Assembly: GCF_013114825.1 (NCBI RefSeq)
Contig: NZ_JAAVLX010000008.1
Span: 62,001 to 126,000 of the forward strand
Length of the DNA stretch: 64,000 nt
DNA from: Bradyrhizobium australiense
GTDB taxonomy: Bacteria; Pseudomonadota; Alphaproteobacteria; Rhizobiales; Xanthobacteraceae
Reading direction: 5' to 3'
The position numbers and the translations under genes were made by a program. Every line of letters begins with the position of its first letter. The stretch's first letter is position 1. A model generated the notes under the pieces. The model was not told the origin of the DNA and did not search any database. It saw nothing but the letters and a program-made list of their open reading frames with translations. Positions 17,344-24,848 of the stretch are shown piece by piece.

Positions 17344-17505
17344 GGGCTCACCCGAACGCGTGTGATGCTACTTGTTCGGCGCACACTGAAAATGCAATTT
17401 CGCGCCATCGCATCAGGGACACTAGGCGACCCGTGTTCCGATTTCGTGAGTGCGGGTAAGCAAGTTTTCACGAAAATCCGTGGTAACCCATCACTAAATA
17501 GTAAG

Positions 17506-17535
17506 CAAAAAGGGCGCCGATCGGCGCCCTCTTTT
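17506..17535 (-). terminator. Terminator of rplM-rpsI
   Basis: Self-complementary AGGGCGCCGATCGGCGCCCT (17511-17530), flanked by A-run on the left and T-run on the right, so it works on both strands. It lies 50 bases after the rpsI stop on the minus strand. Confidence 0.85.
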
Positions 17536-17579
17536 CGTCTGGTGAATGCAGCAATCCGCTGCAAATTTTAGCGAAGCAA

Positions 17580-18056
17580 TTAGCGCTTCGAGAACTGGAA
17601 CGACTTGCGCGCTTTCGCCCGGCCGTACTTCTTGCGCTCCACGGTGCGGGAGTCGCGGGTCAGGAAGCCGCCCTTCTTCAGCACGCCGCGCAGATCCGGC
17701 TCGAAGTTGGTCAAAGCCTTCGAGATGCCGTGACGCACGGCACCCGCCTGGCCCGACAAACCACCGCCGGCGACTGTGCAGATGACGTCGTACTGGCCGG
17801 CGCGCGCGGCCGCGACCAGCGGCTGCTGGATCAGCATGCGCAATACCGGACGGGCGAAATAGACGTCGACCTCGCGGGTATTAACCGTGATCTTGCCGGC
17901 GCCCGGCTTGATCCAGACGCGGGCGACCGCGTCCTTGCGCTTGCCGGTGGCGTAGGCGCGCCCGTATTTGTCGACCTTCTTGACGTATTTCGGCGCTTCC
18001 GGAGCGGCCGTCTTCAAAGACGCCAACTGGTCGAGCGACTGCATGGTATCCGACAT
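17580..18056 (-). CDS. rpsI: 30S ribosomal protein S9
   Basis: 158 residues. The S9 core starts at YGRAYATGKRKDAVARVWIKPG and ends in the invariant basic tail KYGRAKARKSFQFSKR, which reaches the P-site tRNA in the ribosome. The N-terminal extension (about 30 residues) is normal in alphaproteobacteria. It starts one base after the rplM stop and shares its operon and terminator. Confidence 0.98.
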   Translation of the reverse strand: MSDTMQSLDQLASLKTAAPEAPKYVKKVDKYGRAYATGKRKDAVARVWIKPGAGKITVNTREVDVYFARPVLRMLIQQPLVAAARAGQYDVICTVAGGGLSGQAGAVRHGISKALTNFEPDLRGVLKKGGFLTRDSRTVERKKYGRAKARKSFQFSKR

Positions 18057-18057
18057 C

Positions 18058-18522
18058 TTATGCGGCCCTCATGTTCTTGCGGTTCATCGAAGCGATATCA
18101 ACCTTCTCGGGCTGCTGGGCCTCATGCGGGTGTTCGGCGCCGGGGTAGACGCGCAAATTGCCCATCTGCACGCGTCCGAGCGGACCACGCGGAATCATGC
18201 GCTCAATGGCCTTCTCGACCACGCGCTCGGGAAAGCGGCCCTCGAGGATCGACTTCGCGGTACGTTCCTTGATGCCGCCGATGAACCCGGTGTGCTTGTA
18301 GTAGACCTTGTTGTCGCGCTTGCGACCGGTCAGCACCACATGCGCCGCATTGATTATGATAACGTTGTCACCGCAGTCGACATGCGGGGTATAGGTGGGC
18401 AGATGTTTGCCGCGCAGGCGCATGGCGACGAGGGTGGCGAGCCGGCCGACCACCAGACCCTTGGCGTCGATCAAGACCCACTTCTTGGTCACCTCGGCGG
18501 GCTTTGCCGAATAGGTTTTCAT
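18058..18522 (-). CDS. rplM: 50S ribosomal protein L13
   Basis: 154 residues, the usual length. MKTYSAKPAEVTKKWVLIDA is the standard alphaproteobacterial start; 25 upstream in-frame codons back to an ATG at 18597 lack family similarity. The signature GDNVIIINAAHVVLTGRK and MIPRGPLGR are present. It is first gene of the rplM-rpsI operon, transcribed away from the thioesterase gene region. Confidence 0.97.
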   Translation of the reverse strand: MKTYSAKPAEVTKKWVLIDAKGLVVGRLATLVAMRLRGKHLPTYTPHVDCGDNVIIINAAHVVLTGRKRDNKVYYKHTGFIGGIKERTAKSILEGRFPERVVEKAIERMIPRGPLGRVQMGNLRVYPGAEHPHEAQQPEKVDIASMNRKNMRAA

Positions 18523-18676
18523 GTGAGGAAATCCGTGAAAATGGAAATCGGCGCCAGATGCGCCGAACTGGCCGGTTTCTAGAGAATGGTGCGCCATCCG
18601 TCAACGTTGATGCACGAGAATTATCTCTGTAATAACAGCGGTCTACGAATATGGTGCAATATTACCATCAAAAAGC

Positions 18677-19105
18677 TTACGTATTTGGAATGGAATAGGT
18701 CGCCGTCACATGGGCGATCGGATCGGGTGACGAGCCCGAGAGCAGGTTCACCTCCCCGACCGCGAGCCGTTTGCCGAGTTTCAGCAGGCGCGCCGCGGCC
18801 AGCACGTCCTGTCCCGGCTGGCCCTTGCGCAAGAAATTGATGTTGAGATTGGTCGTCACCGCCAGCCCCACCGGGCCGATCGCCGACAGCAGCACCACAT
18901 ACATCGCGAAATCGGCCATTGCCATTAGCGTCGGCCCCGACACCGTGCCGCCTGGACGCAGCATGCGTTCGTCATAACGCCGGCGCAGCAGGCAGGTCTC
19001 GCCGTCGGCGCCCTCGATGGTGATATCGCCATCGCTGAAGGCCTGCGGAAATTCCTCGCGGAGGAACTTCTCCAGCTCAGCCACGCTCATTTTCGCTGCC
19101 GCCAT
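18677..19105 (-). CDS. PaaI-family thioesterase (hotdog fold)
   Basis: 142 residues. The hotdog helix region GGTVSGPTLMAMADFAMYVVLLSAIGP and the strand block AVTTNLNINFLRKGQPGQDVLAAARLLKLGKRLAVGEV follow the family order, including the Asp-containing catalytic helix. It probably hydrolyses acyl-CoA thioesters in the cytoplasm. It is divergent from the enoyl-CoA hydratase relative (88 bases), which suggests a shared link to acyl-CoA metabolism. Confidence 0.88.
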   Translation of the reverse strand: MAAAKMSVAELEKFLREEFPQAFSDGDITIEGADGETCLLRRRYDERMLRPGGTVSGPTLMAMADFAMYVVLLSAIGPVGLAVTTNLNINFLRKGQPGQDVLAAARLLKLGKRLAVGEVNLLSGSSPDPIAHVTATYSIPNT

Positions 19106-19192
19106 GCCACCTCTGCCCCTCGATTAAGGCTGCCTGTTACATTACGTTGTCATCAAAGCCAAAATGAAAATCCTGGAGTGGAAACCTCAGAG

Positions 19193-20017
19193 ATGTCAGC
19201 CCAGACTGCCCGCGCGCCCGCACCGCAACCTGCGATCCTGCTGCAGGAAAATATCGGCAGCATCCGCGTGCTCACCCTCAACCGACCGGCCGCGCGCAAC
19301 AGCCTGTCGGAGGGCCTGATCGCCGAGCTGCACGCTGCGCTGACGGAAATCCACGACGACAACAGCGTCCGCGCCGTCGTCATCGCGGCCAACGGTCCAG
19401 CCTTTTCCGCGGGCCACGACATGAAGGAACTGACCGCGCGCCGCAGCGATTCCGATCGTGGCCGCGCTTATTTCGGGCAGGTCATGAACGCCTGCAGCGC
19501 AATGATGCAGGCTGTCGTGCATCTGCCGAAGCCCGTCGTTGCCGCCGTGCAGGGCATCGCGACCGCAGCCGGCTGCCAATTGGTGGCGAGCTGCGATCTC
19601 GCGGTCGCCTCCGAGGCGGCGGGCTTCGCCACCCCCGGCGTCGATATCGGCCTGTTCTGTTCGACGCCCATGGTGGCGCTGTCGCGCAACATCCCGCGCA
19701 AACAGGCTATGGAGATGCTGCTCACGGGCGAGCCGATTTCGGCGGCCGTGGCGAAGAATATCGGCCTTGTCAACCGCGTGGTCGCCGCCGGCACCGAGCG
19801 CGATGCGGCGATCGCGCTGGCGCAGAAGGTGGCGCTCAAATCCGCCTATACCGTCAAGCTCGGCAAGGAGGCGTTTTATCGCCAGGCCGAAATGAGCCTC
19901 GCCGACGCCTACCGTTATGCGGCGGAAGTGATGACCGAGAACATGATGGCGCGCGACGCCGAGGAAGGCATCGGCGCGTTCATCGAGAAACGCGAGCCGA
20001 AGTGGCAGGATAAATAG
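19193..20017 (+). CDS. Enoyl-CoA hydratase/isomerase family protein
   Basis: 274 residues from the ATG at 19193; a GTG 15 bases upstream (19178) is the alternative and neither has a strong ribosome-binding site. The crotonase fold is clear: LNRPAARNSLS, the CoA/oxyanion loop FSAGHDMKEL and GIATAAGCQLVASCDLAVAS. The two catalytic glutamates of classical hydratases are not seen: GCQL has Gln and PGVDIGLF has no Glu at the second site. This matches the ECHDC3-like subgroup. Hydratase activity is therefore doubtful; it may be another CoA-ester enzyme. Confidence 0.88.
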   Translation: MSAQTARAPAPQPAILLQENIGSIRVLTLNRPAARNSLSEGLIAELHAALTEIHDDNSVRAVVIAANGPAFSAGHDMKELTARRSDSDRGRAYFGQVMNACSAMMQAVVHLPKPVVAAVQGIATAAGCQLVASCDLAVASEAAGFATPGVDIGLFCSTPMVALSRNIPRKQAMEMLLTGEPISAAVAKNIGLVNRVVAAGTERDAAIALAQKVALKSAYTVKLGKEAFYRQAEMSLADAYRYAAEVMTENMMARDAEEGIGAFIEKREPKWQDK

Positions 20018-20020
20018 AGG

Positions 20021-20122
20021 CTCCTCATCCTGAGGAGCCGCGCAAGCGGCGTCTCGAAGGATGCGGGCTGGTCTGTGGCCTCCTGGTTCGAGACGCGCGT
20101 TCCGCGCTCCTCACCATGAGGC
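20021..20122. repeat. Palindromic repeat, CCTCATCCTGAGGAGC family
   Basis: Starts with CCTCATCCTGAGGAGC and ends with CTCCTCACCATGAGG, with inner GTCTCGAAGGATG and GTTCGAGACGC arms. A second copy lies at 60328-60430. It fills the gap between the crotonase-family gene and the CoA-binding gene. Confidence 0.82.
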
Positions 20123-20136
20123 TCTGAGGAAATCAA

Positions 20137-20721
20137 ATGAACCACGACGCCTACGACGACAACTACATCCGCAGCATCCTCAACAACGTGAAATCGATCG
20201 CGATGGTCGGTGCCTCGCCGGTCAATGTGCGGCCGAGCTATTTTGCGTTCAAATATCTGGCGCAGCGCGGCTACGACATGATTCCAGTCAATCCCGGTCA
20301 TGTCGGAAAGAGTCTGCTCGGCAAGCCCTTCGTCGCCTCGCTCAGGGATATCGGCCGTCCCGTCGACATGATCGATATCTTCCGCAGCTCCAGCCACATT
20401 ATGCCTGTCGTCGAGGAAGCACTGACATTGTCACCGCCGCCGAAGGTGATCTGGATGCAGCTCGGCGCCCGCGATGACGCAGCCGCCGCGAAAGCCGAAG
20501 CCGCCGGCCTCAAGGTCGTGATGAACCGCTGCCCGAAGATCGAGTATGGTCGGCTGTCGTCGGAAATTTCATGGATGGGCGTCAATTCGCGCACGCTGAG
20601 CTCGAAACGCGCGCCGATCCCGACGCAGGGCATGCGGTTGTCGCTGAACCGGATGAGCGTCGGCGGCGGCGCAACGGCAGCATCGGATCGCGCAGCAAAG
20701 AACAAAAGCGAGCCGACGTGA
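20137..20721 (+). CDS. CoA-binding domain protein (YccU-like)
   Basis: 194 residues. A Rossmann-type CoA-binding domain: NVKSIAMVGASPVNVRPSYFAFKYLAQRGYDMIPVNPGH is the classic N-terminal part, followed by PVDMIDIFRSSSHIMPVVEEAL, IWMQLGARDDAAAAKAEAAGLKVVMNRCPKIEYGRL. The tail after residue about 145 is low-complexity and Ser/Ala/Arg-rich. GAGG upstream supports the ATG. Role unknown; family members bind CoA. It is in line with the sulfhydrylase gene 151 bases on. Confidence 0.9.
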   Translation: MNHDAYDDNYIRSILNNVKSIAMVGASPVNVRPSYFAFKYLAQRGYDMIPVNPGHVGKSLLGKPFVASLRDIGRPVDMIDIFRSSSHIMPVVEEALTLSPPPKVIWMQLGARDDAAAAKAEAAGLKVVMNRCPKIEYGRLSSEISWMGVNSRTLSSKRAPIPTQGMRLSLNRMSVGGGATAASDRAAKNKSEPT

Positions 20722-20872
20722 AGCAATACGAAACGATTATTTCGAAAACGCGGCCTGACCAAGCGGACCCGTTTCCAATCCGCCACATGTGAACGCCTCG
20801 CCTTGACGGCGGACGCGGCTGCGATCAGCATGCCGCGCATTTTGAGCAAGCCAAAGAACAGGACGAAGAAGA

Positions 20873-22153
20873 ATGACCGACCGTCTCCCGGGATTCTCCA
20901 CACTTGCCGTGCATGCCGGCGCGCAGCCCGATCCCACCACGGGCGCGCGGGTGACGCCGATCTATCAAACCACGTCCTTCGTGTTCAATGATGCCGACCA
21001 TGCCGCCTCGCTGTTCGGGCTGCAGGCGTTCGGCAACATCTATACCCGCATCGGCAACCCCACGACTGCCGTATTGGAAGAGCGCATGGCGGCACTGGAA
21101 GGCGGCACCGCGGCGCTGGCAGTTGCGTCGGGTCACGCGGCGCAGGTCGTTGTGCTGCAGCAATTGCTGATGCCGGGCGACGAGTTCATCGCCGCGCGAA
21201 AACTCTACGGCGGCTCGATCAACCAGTTCACGCACGCGTTCAAGAGCTTTGGCTGGAATGTTGCGTGGGCCGACCCCGACGATATCGGCAGTTTCGAGCG
21301 CGCGGTAACGCCGCGCACCAAGGCGATCTTCATCGAATCGATCGCCAACCCCGCCGGCAGCATCACCGACATCGAGGCGATCGCGGAAGTGGCCCGCAAG
21401 GCCGGCGTGCCGCTGATCGTCGACAACACGCTGGCAACGCCGTATTTGATCCGCCCGATCGATCACGGCGCCGACATCGTTGTGCACTCGCTGACGAAAT
21501 TTTTAGGCGGCCACGGCAATTCGCTCGGCGGCATCATCGTTGATGCCGGCACGTTCGACTGGTCGAAGGACAATAAATATCCGATGCTCAACGAGCCACG
21601 CCCGGAATATCACGGCATCAGGATCCAGGAGACCTTTGGCAATTTCGCCTTTGCGATTGCCTGCCGCGTGCTGGGCCTGCGCGACCTTGGTCCGGCGCTG
21701 TCGCCGTTCAACGCTTTCATGATCCTGACCGGCATCGAGACGTTGCCGTTGCGCATGCAGAAGCATTGCGAGAATGCCAAGGCGGTCGCGGAATTTCTTG
21801 CCGGCCATTCCGCGGTGGCGTCGGTGAACTATGCGGGCCTCGCCAGCGACAAGTACAACAGGCTCGCGCGCAAATACGCCCCGAAGGGCGCCGGTGCCGT
21901 ATTCACCTTCAGCCTGAGGGGCGGCTACGACGCCGGCGTCAGCCTGGTGTCGAACCTGAAACTGTTCTCGCACCTGGCCAATGTCGGCGACACCCGCTCG
22001 CTGGTGATCCACCCCGCCTCGACCACGCACAGCCAGCTCGACGATGAGGCGAAGGTGAGATCCGGCGCGGGGCCTGACGTGGTGCGCCTGTCGATCGGCA
22101 TCGAGGACAAGGAAGATCTGATCGCCGATCTCGAGCAGGCGTTGGTGGTGTGA
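20873..22153 (+). CDS. metY: O-acetylhomoserine sulfhydrylase
   Basis: 426 residues, a Cys/Met-metabolism PLP enzyme that makes homocysteine from O-acetylhomoserine and sulfide. FSTLAVHAGAQPDPTTGARVTPIYQTTSFVF is the typical start, and the PLP lysine is in VVHSLTKFLGGHGNS. The length and the C-terminal insert (FTFSLRGGYDAG) fit MetY rather than MetB/MetC, which are about 390 residues. I checked the 150-base leader for a SAM-II aptamer and did not find one. A short palindromic repeat follows the stop. Confidence 0.93.
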   Translation: MTDRLPGFSTLAVHAGAQPDPTTGARVTPIYQTTSFVFNDADHAASLFGLQAFGNIYTRIGNPTTAVLEERMAALEGGTAALAVASGHAAQVVVLQQLLMPGDEFIAARKLYGGSINQFTHAFKSFGWNVAWADPDDIGSFERAVTPRTKAIFIESIANPAGSITDIEAIAEVARKAGVPLIVDNTLATPYLIRPIDHGADIVVHSLTKFLGGHGNSLGGIIVDAGTFDWSKDNKYPMLNEPRPEYHGIRIQETFGNFAFAIACRVLGLRDLGPALSPFNAFMILTGIETLPLRMQKHCENAKAVAEFLAGHSAVASVNYAGLASDKYNRLARKYAPKGAGAVFTFSLRGGYDAGVSLVSNLKLFSHLANVGDTRSLVIHPASTTHSQLDDEAKVRSGAGPDVVRLSIGIEDKEDLIADLEQALVV

Positions 22154-22164
22154 AAGACGGGGCC

Positions 22165-22246
22165 GTCATTGCGAGCGAAGCGAAGCAATCGAGAGTCCCG
22201 TGGGCGCAGTCTGGATTGTTTCGTCGCTACGCTCCTCGCAATGACG
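22165..22246. repeat. Palindromic repeat, GTCATTGCGAGC family
   Basis: GTCATTGCGAGCGAAGCGAA at the left, CTCCTCGCAATGAC at the right, with AAGCAATC / GATTGTTT inner arms. Same family as 10069, 37478 and 40253. It lies 12 bases after the metY stop and may help end its transcript. Confidence 0.85.
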
Positions 22247-22389
22247 GGGCAAAAGCCTCGGTCCTCTTGGCCCGGTTGCATATGGCAATCGCCTCCGCGG
22301 CTGCCATTTCCTAGCTATCCAAGCCTCTCGTTAACGGTCATTCCGGCATAAAGTGGTCCAGATCCGCCCCCGATGATTCGGAGCAAACG

Positions 22390-22818
22390 ATGCTGCGCTG
22401 GATGATGTCACTGCTTGTCGCGATCTTCACGATCGGAAACGCTGCTGCCGCCAACGGCCCGGCCACCACCAAACGCGCTGCGGTTCGCGCCGCCAGTAAT
22501 TTGCCGCCGGGGCTGCCCCGCGCCCATTACAAATACCGAACCACCGTCGCACCCGCCACGGCCCCGCTTTACGAGCGGCGCGGCCGGCAATTGGTGGTGG
22601 TCGAGGAAGAGGATCCGGACGTCCTGTTCACGCCGGTGGGCGTGATGCCCTACGTACCGCTCGTCAACGGCACGCCATTGCTGGCCGGGTCGTCGACCCT
22701 GCCCGGCTATTACGGAACGAGCCATTCCTACAGTTATGACGGGCCCTATTACGGCGGTCGCTACACGCCGTATTGGGCTCGCCTGCCCTATGCCTGCGGC
22801 GTGTACGGATATTGCTAA
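22390..22818 (+). CDS. Small exported protein, hypothetical
   Basis: 142 residues. A clear signal peptide (MLRWMMSLLVAIFTIGNAAA) is followed by a basic, Pro-rich segment and a Tyr/Gly-rich tail (PGYYGTSHSYSYDGPYYGG ... YACGVYGYC) with two cysteines near the end. The bias toward Tyr, Gly and Pro suggests a disordered or surface-associated protein. No family recognised. It lies 32 bases upstream of nadQ in the same direction but shows no functional link. Confidence 0.65.
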   Translation: MLRWMMSLLVAIFTIGNAAAANGPATTKRAAVRAASNLPPGLPRAHYKYRTTVAPATAPLYERRGRQLVVVEEEDPDVLFTPVGVMPYVPLVNGTPLLAGSSTLPGYYGTSHSYSYDGPYYGGRYTPYWARLPYACGVYGYC

Positions 22819-22850
22819 CGGCGCATCAACGACGGAGACGGACAACCGAG

Positions 22851-23807
22851 GTGGCAGGGGCATCGAAAAAAAACAGGGCAACAGGTTCTGCCAACGCGAT
22901 CACGGCGGATCTGGTCGCGGTCCTCGTCGCCGTCACCGACGGCGAACCGAAGATCATGACCATCGCCAACGACGGCGCGCTGCCGAGCGGCCCGTTCGAA
23001 TTTGCGCACCGCTCGCTGCAGACGGGATTGCGGTCATGGGTCGAGGCGCAGACCGGCCATCCGCTCGGTTATGTCGAGCAGCTCTATACGTTCGCCGATC
23101 GTGGGCGGGCCGGAGATGCCACGTCACCGCATTCGATCTCGATCAGCTATCTCGGGTTAACGCGCGAAGACAAGGTCGGCCAGGGTTTTGAGGCGCACTG
23201 GTCCGGCTGGTACGAATATTTTCCATGGGAGGATCGCAGGGCCGGTGTCCCCGCTTCGCTCGCTAAGACATTGGCATCGCGGCTGCGGGCGTGGGCGAAA
23301 TCCGCTGAGACCACCAGTCTGCAGCGCGAACGCTGGCAGCGGGCCGCCATTACATTTGGCCTTGACGATCGCGAATGGAACGAGGAGCTGGTGTTGCAGC
23401 GCTACGAACTGCTCTACGAGGCCGGCCTGATTCCGGAAGCCGTCCGTGACGGGATAAGCGCCGCCGCAGTCATTCCCGGCCGGCCGATGACCGGAGATCA
23501 CCGCCGCATTCTCGCCACCGGGATCGCGCGCCTGCGCGCCAAGATCAAATACCGCCCCGTGGTGTTTGAACTGATGCCGGCGGAATTCACCCTGCTGCAA
23601 TTGCAACGCAGTGTTGAGGCGCTTGCAGGCCGCTTGGTGCACAAGCAGAATTTTCGTCGTCTGATCGAGCAGCAGCAACTTGTTGAGGAGACTGGGGCAA
23701 TCGCCGCCGACACGGTCGGCCGCCCCGCCAAATTGTTCAGGTTCCGTCACGGCGTGCTGGCCGAACGGGCGATCGCTGGAACCAAGCTTCCCTTATCGCG
23801 CACTTGA
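22851..23807 (+). CDS. nadQ: NAD biosynthesis transcriptional regulator, NadQ-type
   Basis: 318 residues from the GTG at 22851. The N-terminal two-thirds resemble the Nudix-related COG4111 domain (ITADLVAVLVAVTDGEPKIMTI, SLQTGLRSWVEAQTGHPLGYVEQLYTF), though I see no complete Nudix box, so it likely senses a ligand rather than hydrolysing it. The C-terminal part (MPAEFTLLQLQRSVEALAGRLVHKQNFRRLIE) has the winged-helix layout of this family. Comparative genomics proposed NadQ as the alphaproteobacterial repressor of nadABC, and nadA starts 54 bases downstream behind two matching palindromes. The start codon is the least certain part. Confidence 0.85.
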   Translation: MAGASKKNRATGSANAITADLVAVLVAVTDGEPKIMTIANDGALPSGPFEFAHRSLQTGLRSWVEAQTGHPLGYVEQLYTFADRGRAGDATSPHSISISYLGLTREDKVGQGFEAHWSGWYEYFPWEDRRAGVPASLAKTLASRLRAWAKSAETTSLQRERWQRAAITFGLDDREWNEELVLQRYELLYEAGLIPEAVRDGISAAAVIPGRPMTGDHRRILATGIARLRAKIKYRPVVFELMPAEFTLLQLQRSVEALAGRLVHKQNFRRLIEQQQLVEETGAIAADTVGRPAKLFRFRHGVLAERAIAGTKLPLSRT

Positions 23808-23813
23808 CTTCGG

Positions 23814-23834
23814 TTATGCTCAGGATAAGTATAA
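23814..23834. promoter_or_regulatory. Candidate NadQ operator 1
   Basis: 21-base imperfect palindrome TTATGCT-N7-AGTATAA (arms match at 6 of 7 positions), seven bases after the nadQ stop. It has the same arm sequence and spacing as the site at 23841, and the two begin 27 bases apart. Confidence 0.75.
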
Positions 23835-23840
23835 GCTAGG

Positions 23841-23861
23841 ATATACTCAAGGAGAGTATAA
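23841..23861. promoter_or_regulatory. Candidate NadQ operator 2 over the nadA RBS
   Basis: ATATACT-N7-AGTATAA. The core TATACTC-AAGGA-GAGTATA is a perfect inverted repeat, and its centre AAGGAG is the nadA ribosome-binding site; the last base of the site is adjacent to the ATG at 23862. Operator and ribosome-binding site are thus the same DNA. Confidence 0.8.
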
Positions 23862-24848
23862 ATGGCCGACATCAGCTCCGCCGCGCTTGCCCGCGTTTCA
23901 CCGCTTTACGATCGGGTCAGACGAGTGATCCCGCCGCCTGAATGGGCCGTGTTTGCCGAGGATGTCGATGCCATCCTCGAACTAAAACAAAGCCGCAACG
24001 CCGTCGTCCTCGCGCATAACTATCAGACACCTGAAATCTTCCACGGTGTCGCCGACATCGTCGGCGATAGCCTCTTGCTGGCGCGCGAAGCCACCAAGGT
24101 CGATGCTGATATCATCGTGCTGGCCGGCGTGCACTTTATGGCCGAGACAGCCAAGCTGTTGAATCCGGAAAAGACCGTGCTGATCCCCGACCTCGCGGCG
24201 GGCTGTTCGCTCGCGGACTCCATCACCGCGCAGGACGTGCGCCTGATGCGCCAGCGCTATCCCGGCGTTCCCGTCGTCACCTATGTCAACACCTCGGTAG
24301 CGGTGAAGGCGGAATCCGACATCTGCTGCACCTCCGGTAATGCGCTCAAGGTCGTGGAATCGCTCGGTGCCGAACGCGTGATCATGCTGCCGGATGAATA
24401 TCTGGCGCAAAACATTGCCGCGCAGACAAACGTGAAGATCATCGCATGGAAGGGCCACTGCGAGGTGCACGAGCTGTTTACGGCCTCCGACGTCCGGCAA
24501 CTGCGCGAAAATCACCCCGACGTAACCATCCTGGCGCATCCGGAGTGCCCGCCCGAAGTGGTAGCGGAAGCCGATTTCTCCGGCTCGACGGCCGCGATGT
24601 CGGATTACGTCGGCAAGCAGCGGCCGCCCCGGGTCGTGCTGCTGACGGAATGCTCGATGAGCGACAACGTCGCGGTGCTCCACCCCGAGGTGGAGTTCAT
24701 CCGGCCCTGCAATCTCTGTCCGCACATGAAGCGGATCACACTGAAGAATATCCGCCATGCGCTGGAAACCGGCCGGCACGAGGTTACGATCGATCCCGCG
24801 ATCGCTGCGCCCGCCCGTCGCGCCGTCGAAAGGATGCTGGCGCTATGA
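23862..24848 (+). CDS. nadA: Quinolinate synthase A
   Basis: 328 residues. It condenses iminoaspartate with dihydroxyacetone phosphate to quinolinate using a [4Fe-4S] cluster. The three cluster cysteines are evident in DLAAGCSLAD, ICCTSGNALKVVE and RPCNLCPHMK, and VVLAHNYQTPEI is the substrate-site segment. AAGGAG, inside the second operator, is the ribosome-binding site. It is the first gene of nadA-nadB-nadC and overlaps nadB by four bases (ATGA), indicating translational coupling. Confidence 0.98.
   Translation: MADISSAALARVSPLYDRVRRVIPPPEWAVFAEDVDAILELKQSRNAVVLAHNYQTPEIFHGVADIVGDSLLLAREATKVDADIIVLAGVHFMAETAKLLNPEKTVLIPDLAAGCSLADSITAQDVRLMRQRYPGVPVVTYVNTSVAVKAESDICCTSGNALKVVESLGAERVIMLPDEYLAQNIAAQTNVKIIAWKGHCEVHELFTASDVRQLRENHPDVTILAHPECPPEVVAEADFSGSTAAMSDYVGKQRPPRVVLLTECSMSDNVAVLHPEVEFIRPCNLCPHMKRITLKNIRHALETGRHEVTIDPAIAAPARRAVERMLAL

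Noticed and set aside
20722..20872. Possible SAM-responsive riboswitch before metY
   Set aside because: The conserved SAM-II core segments (GATTT, TTGCA, GCTAAA) are not present in order; only short unrelated hairpins.
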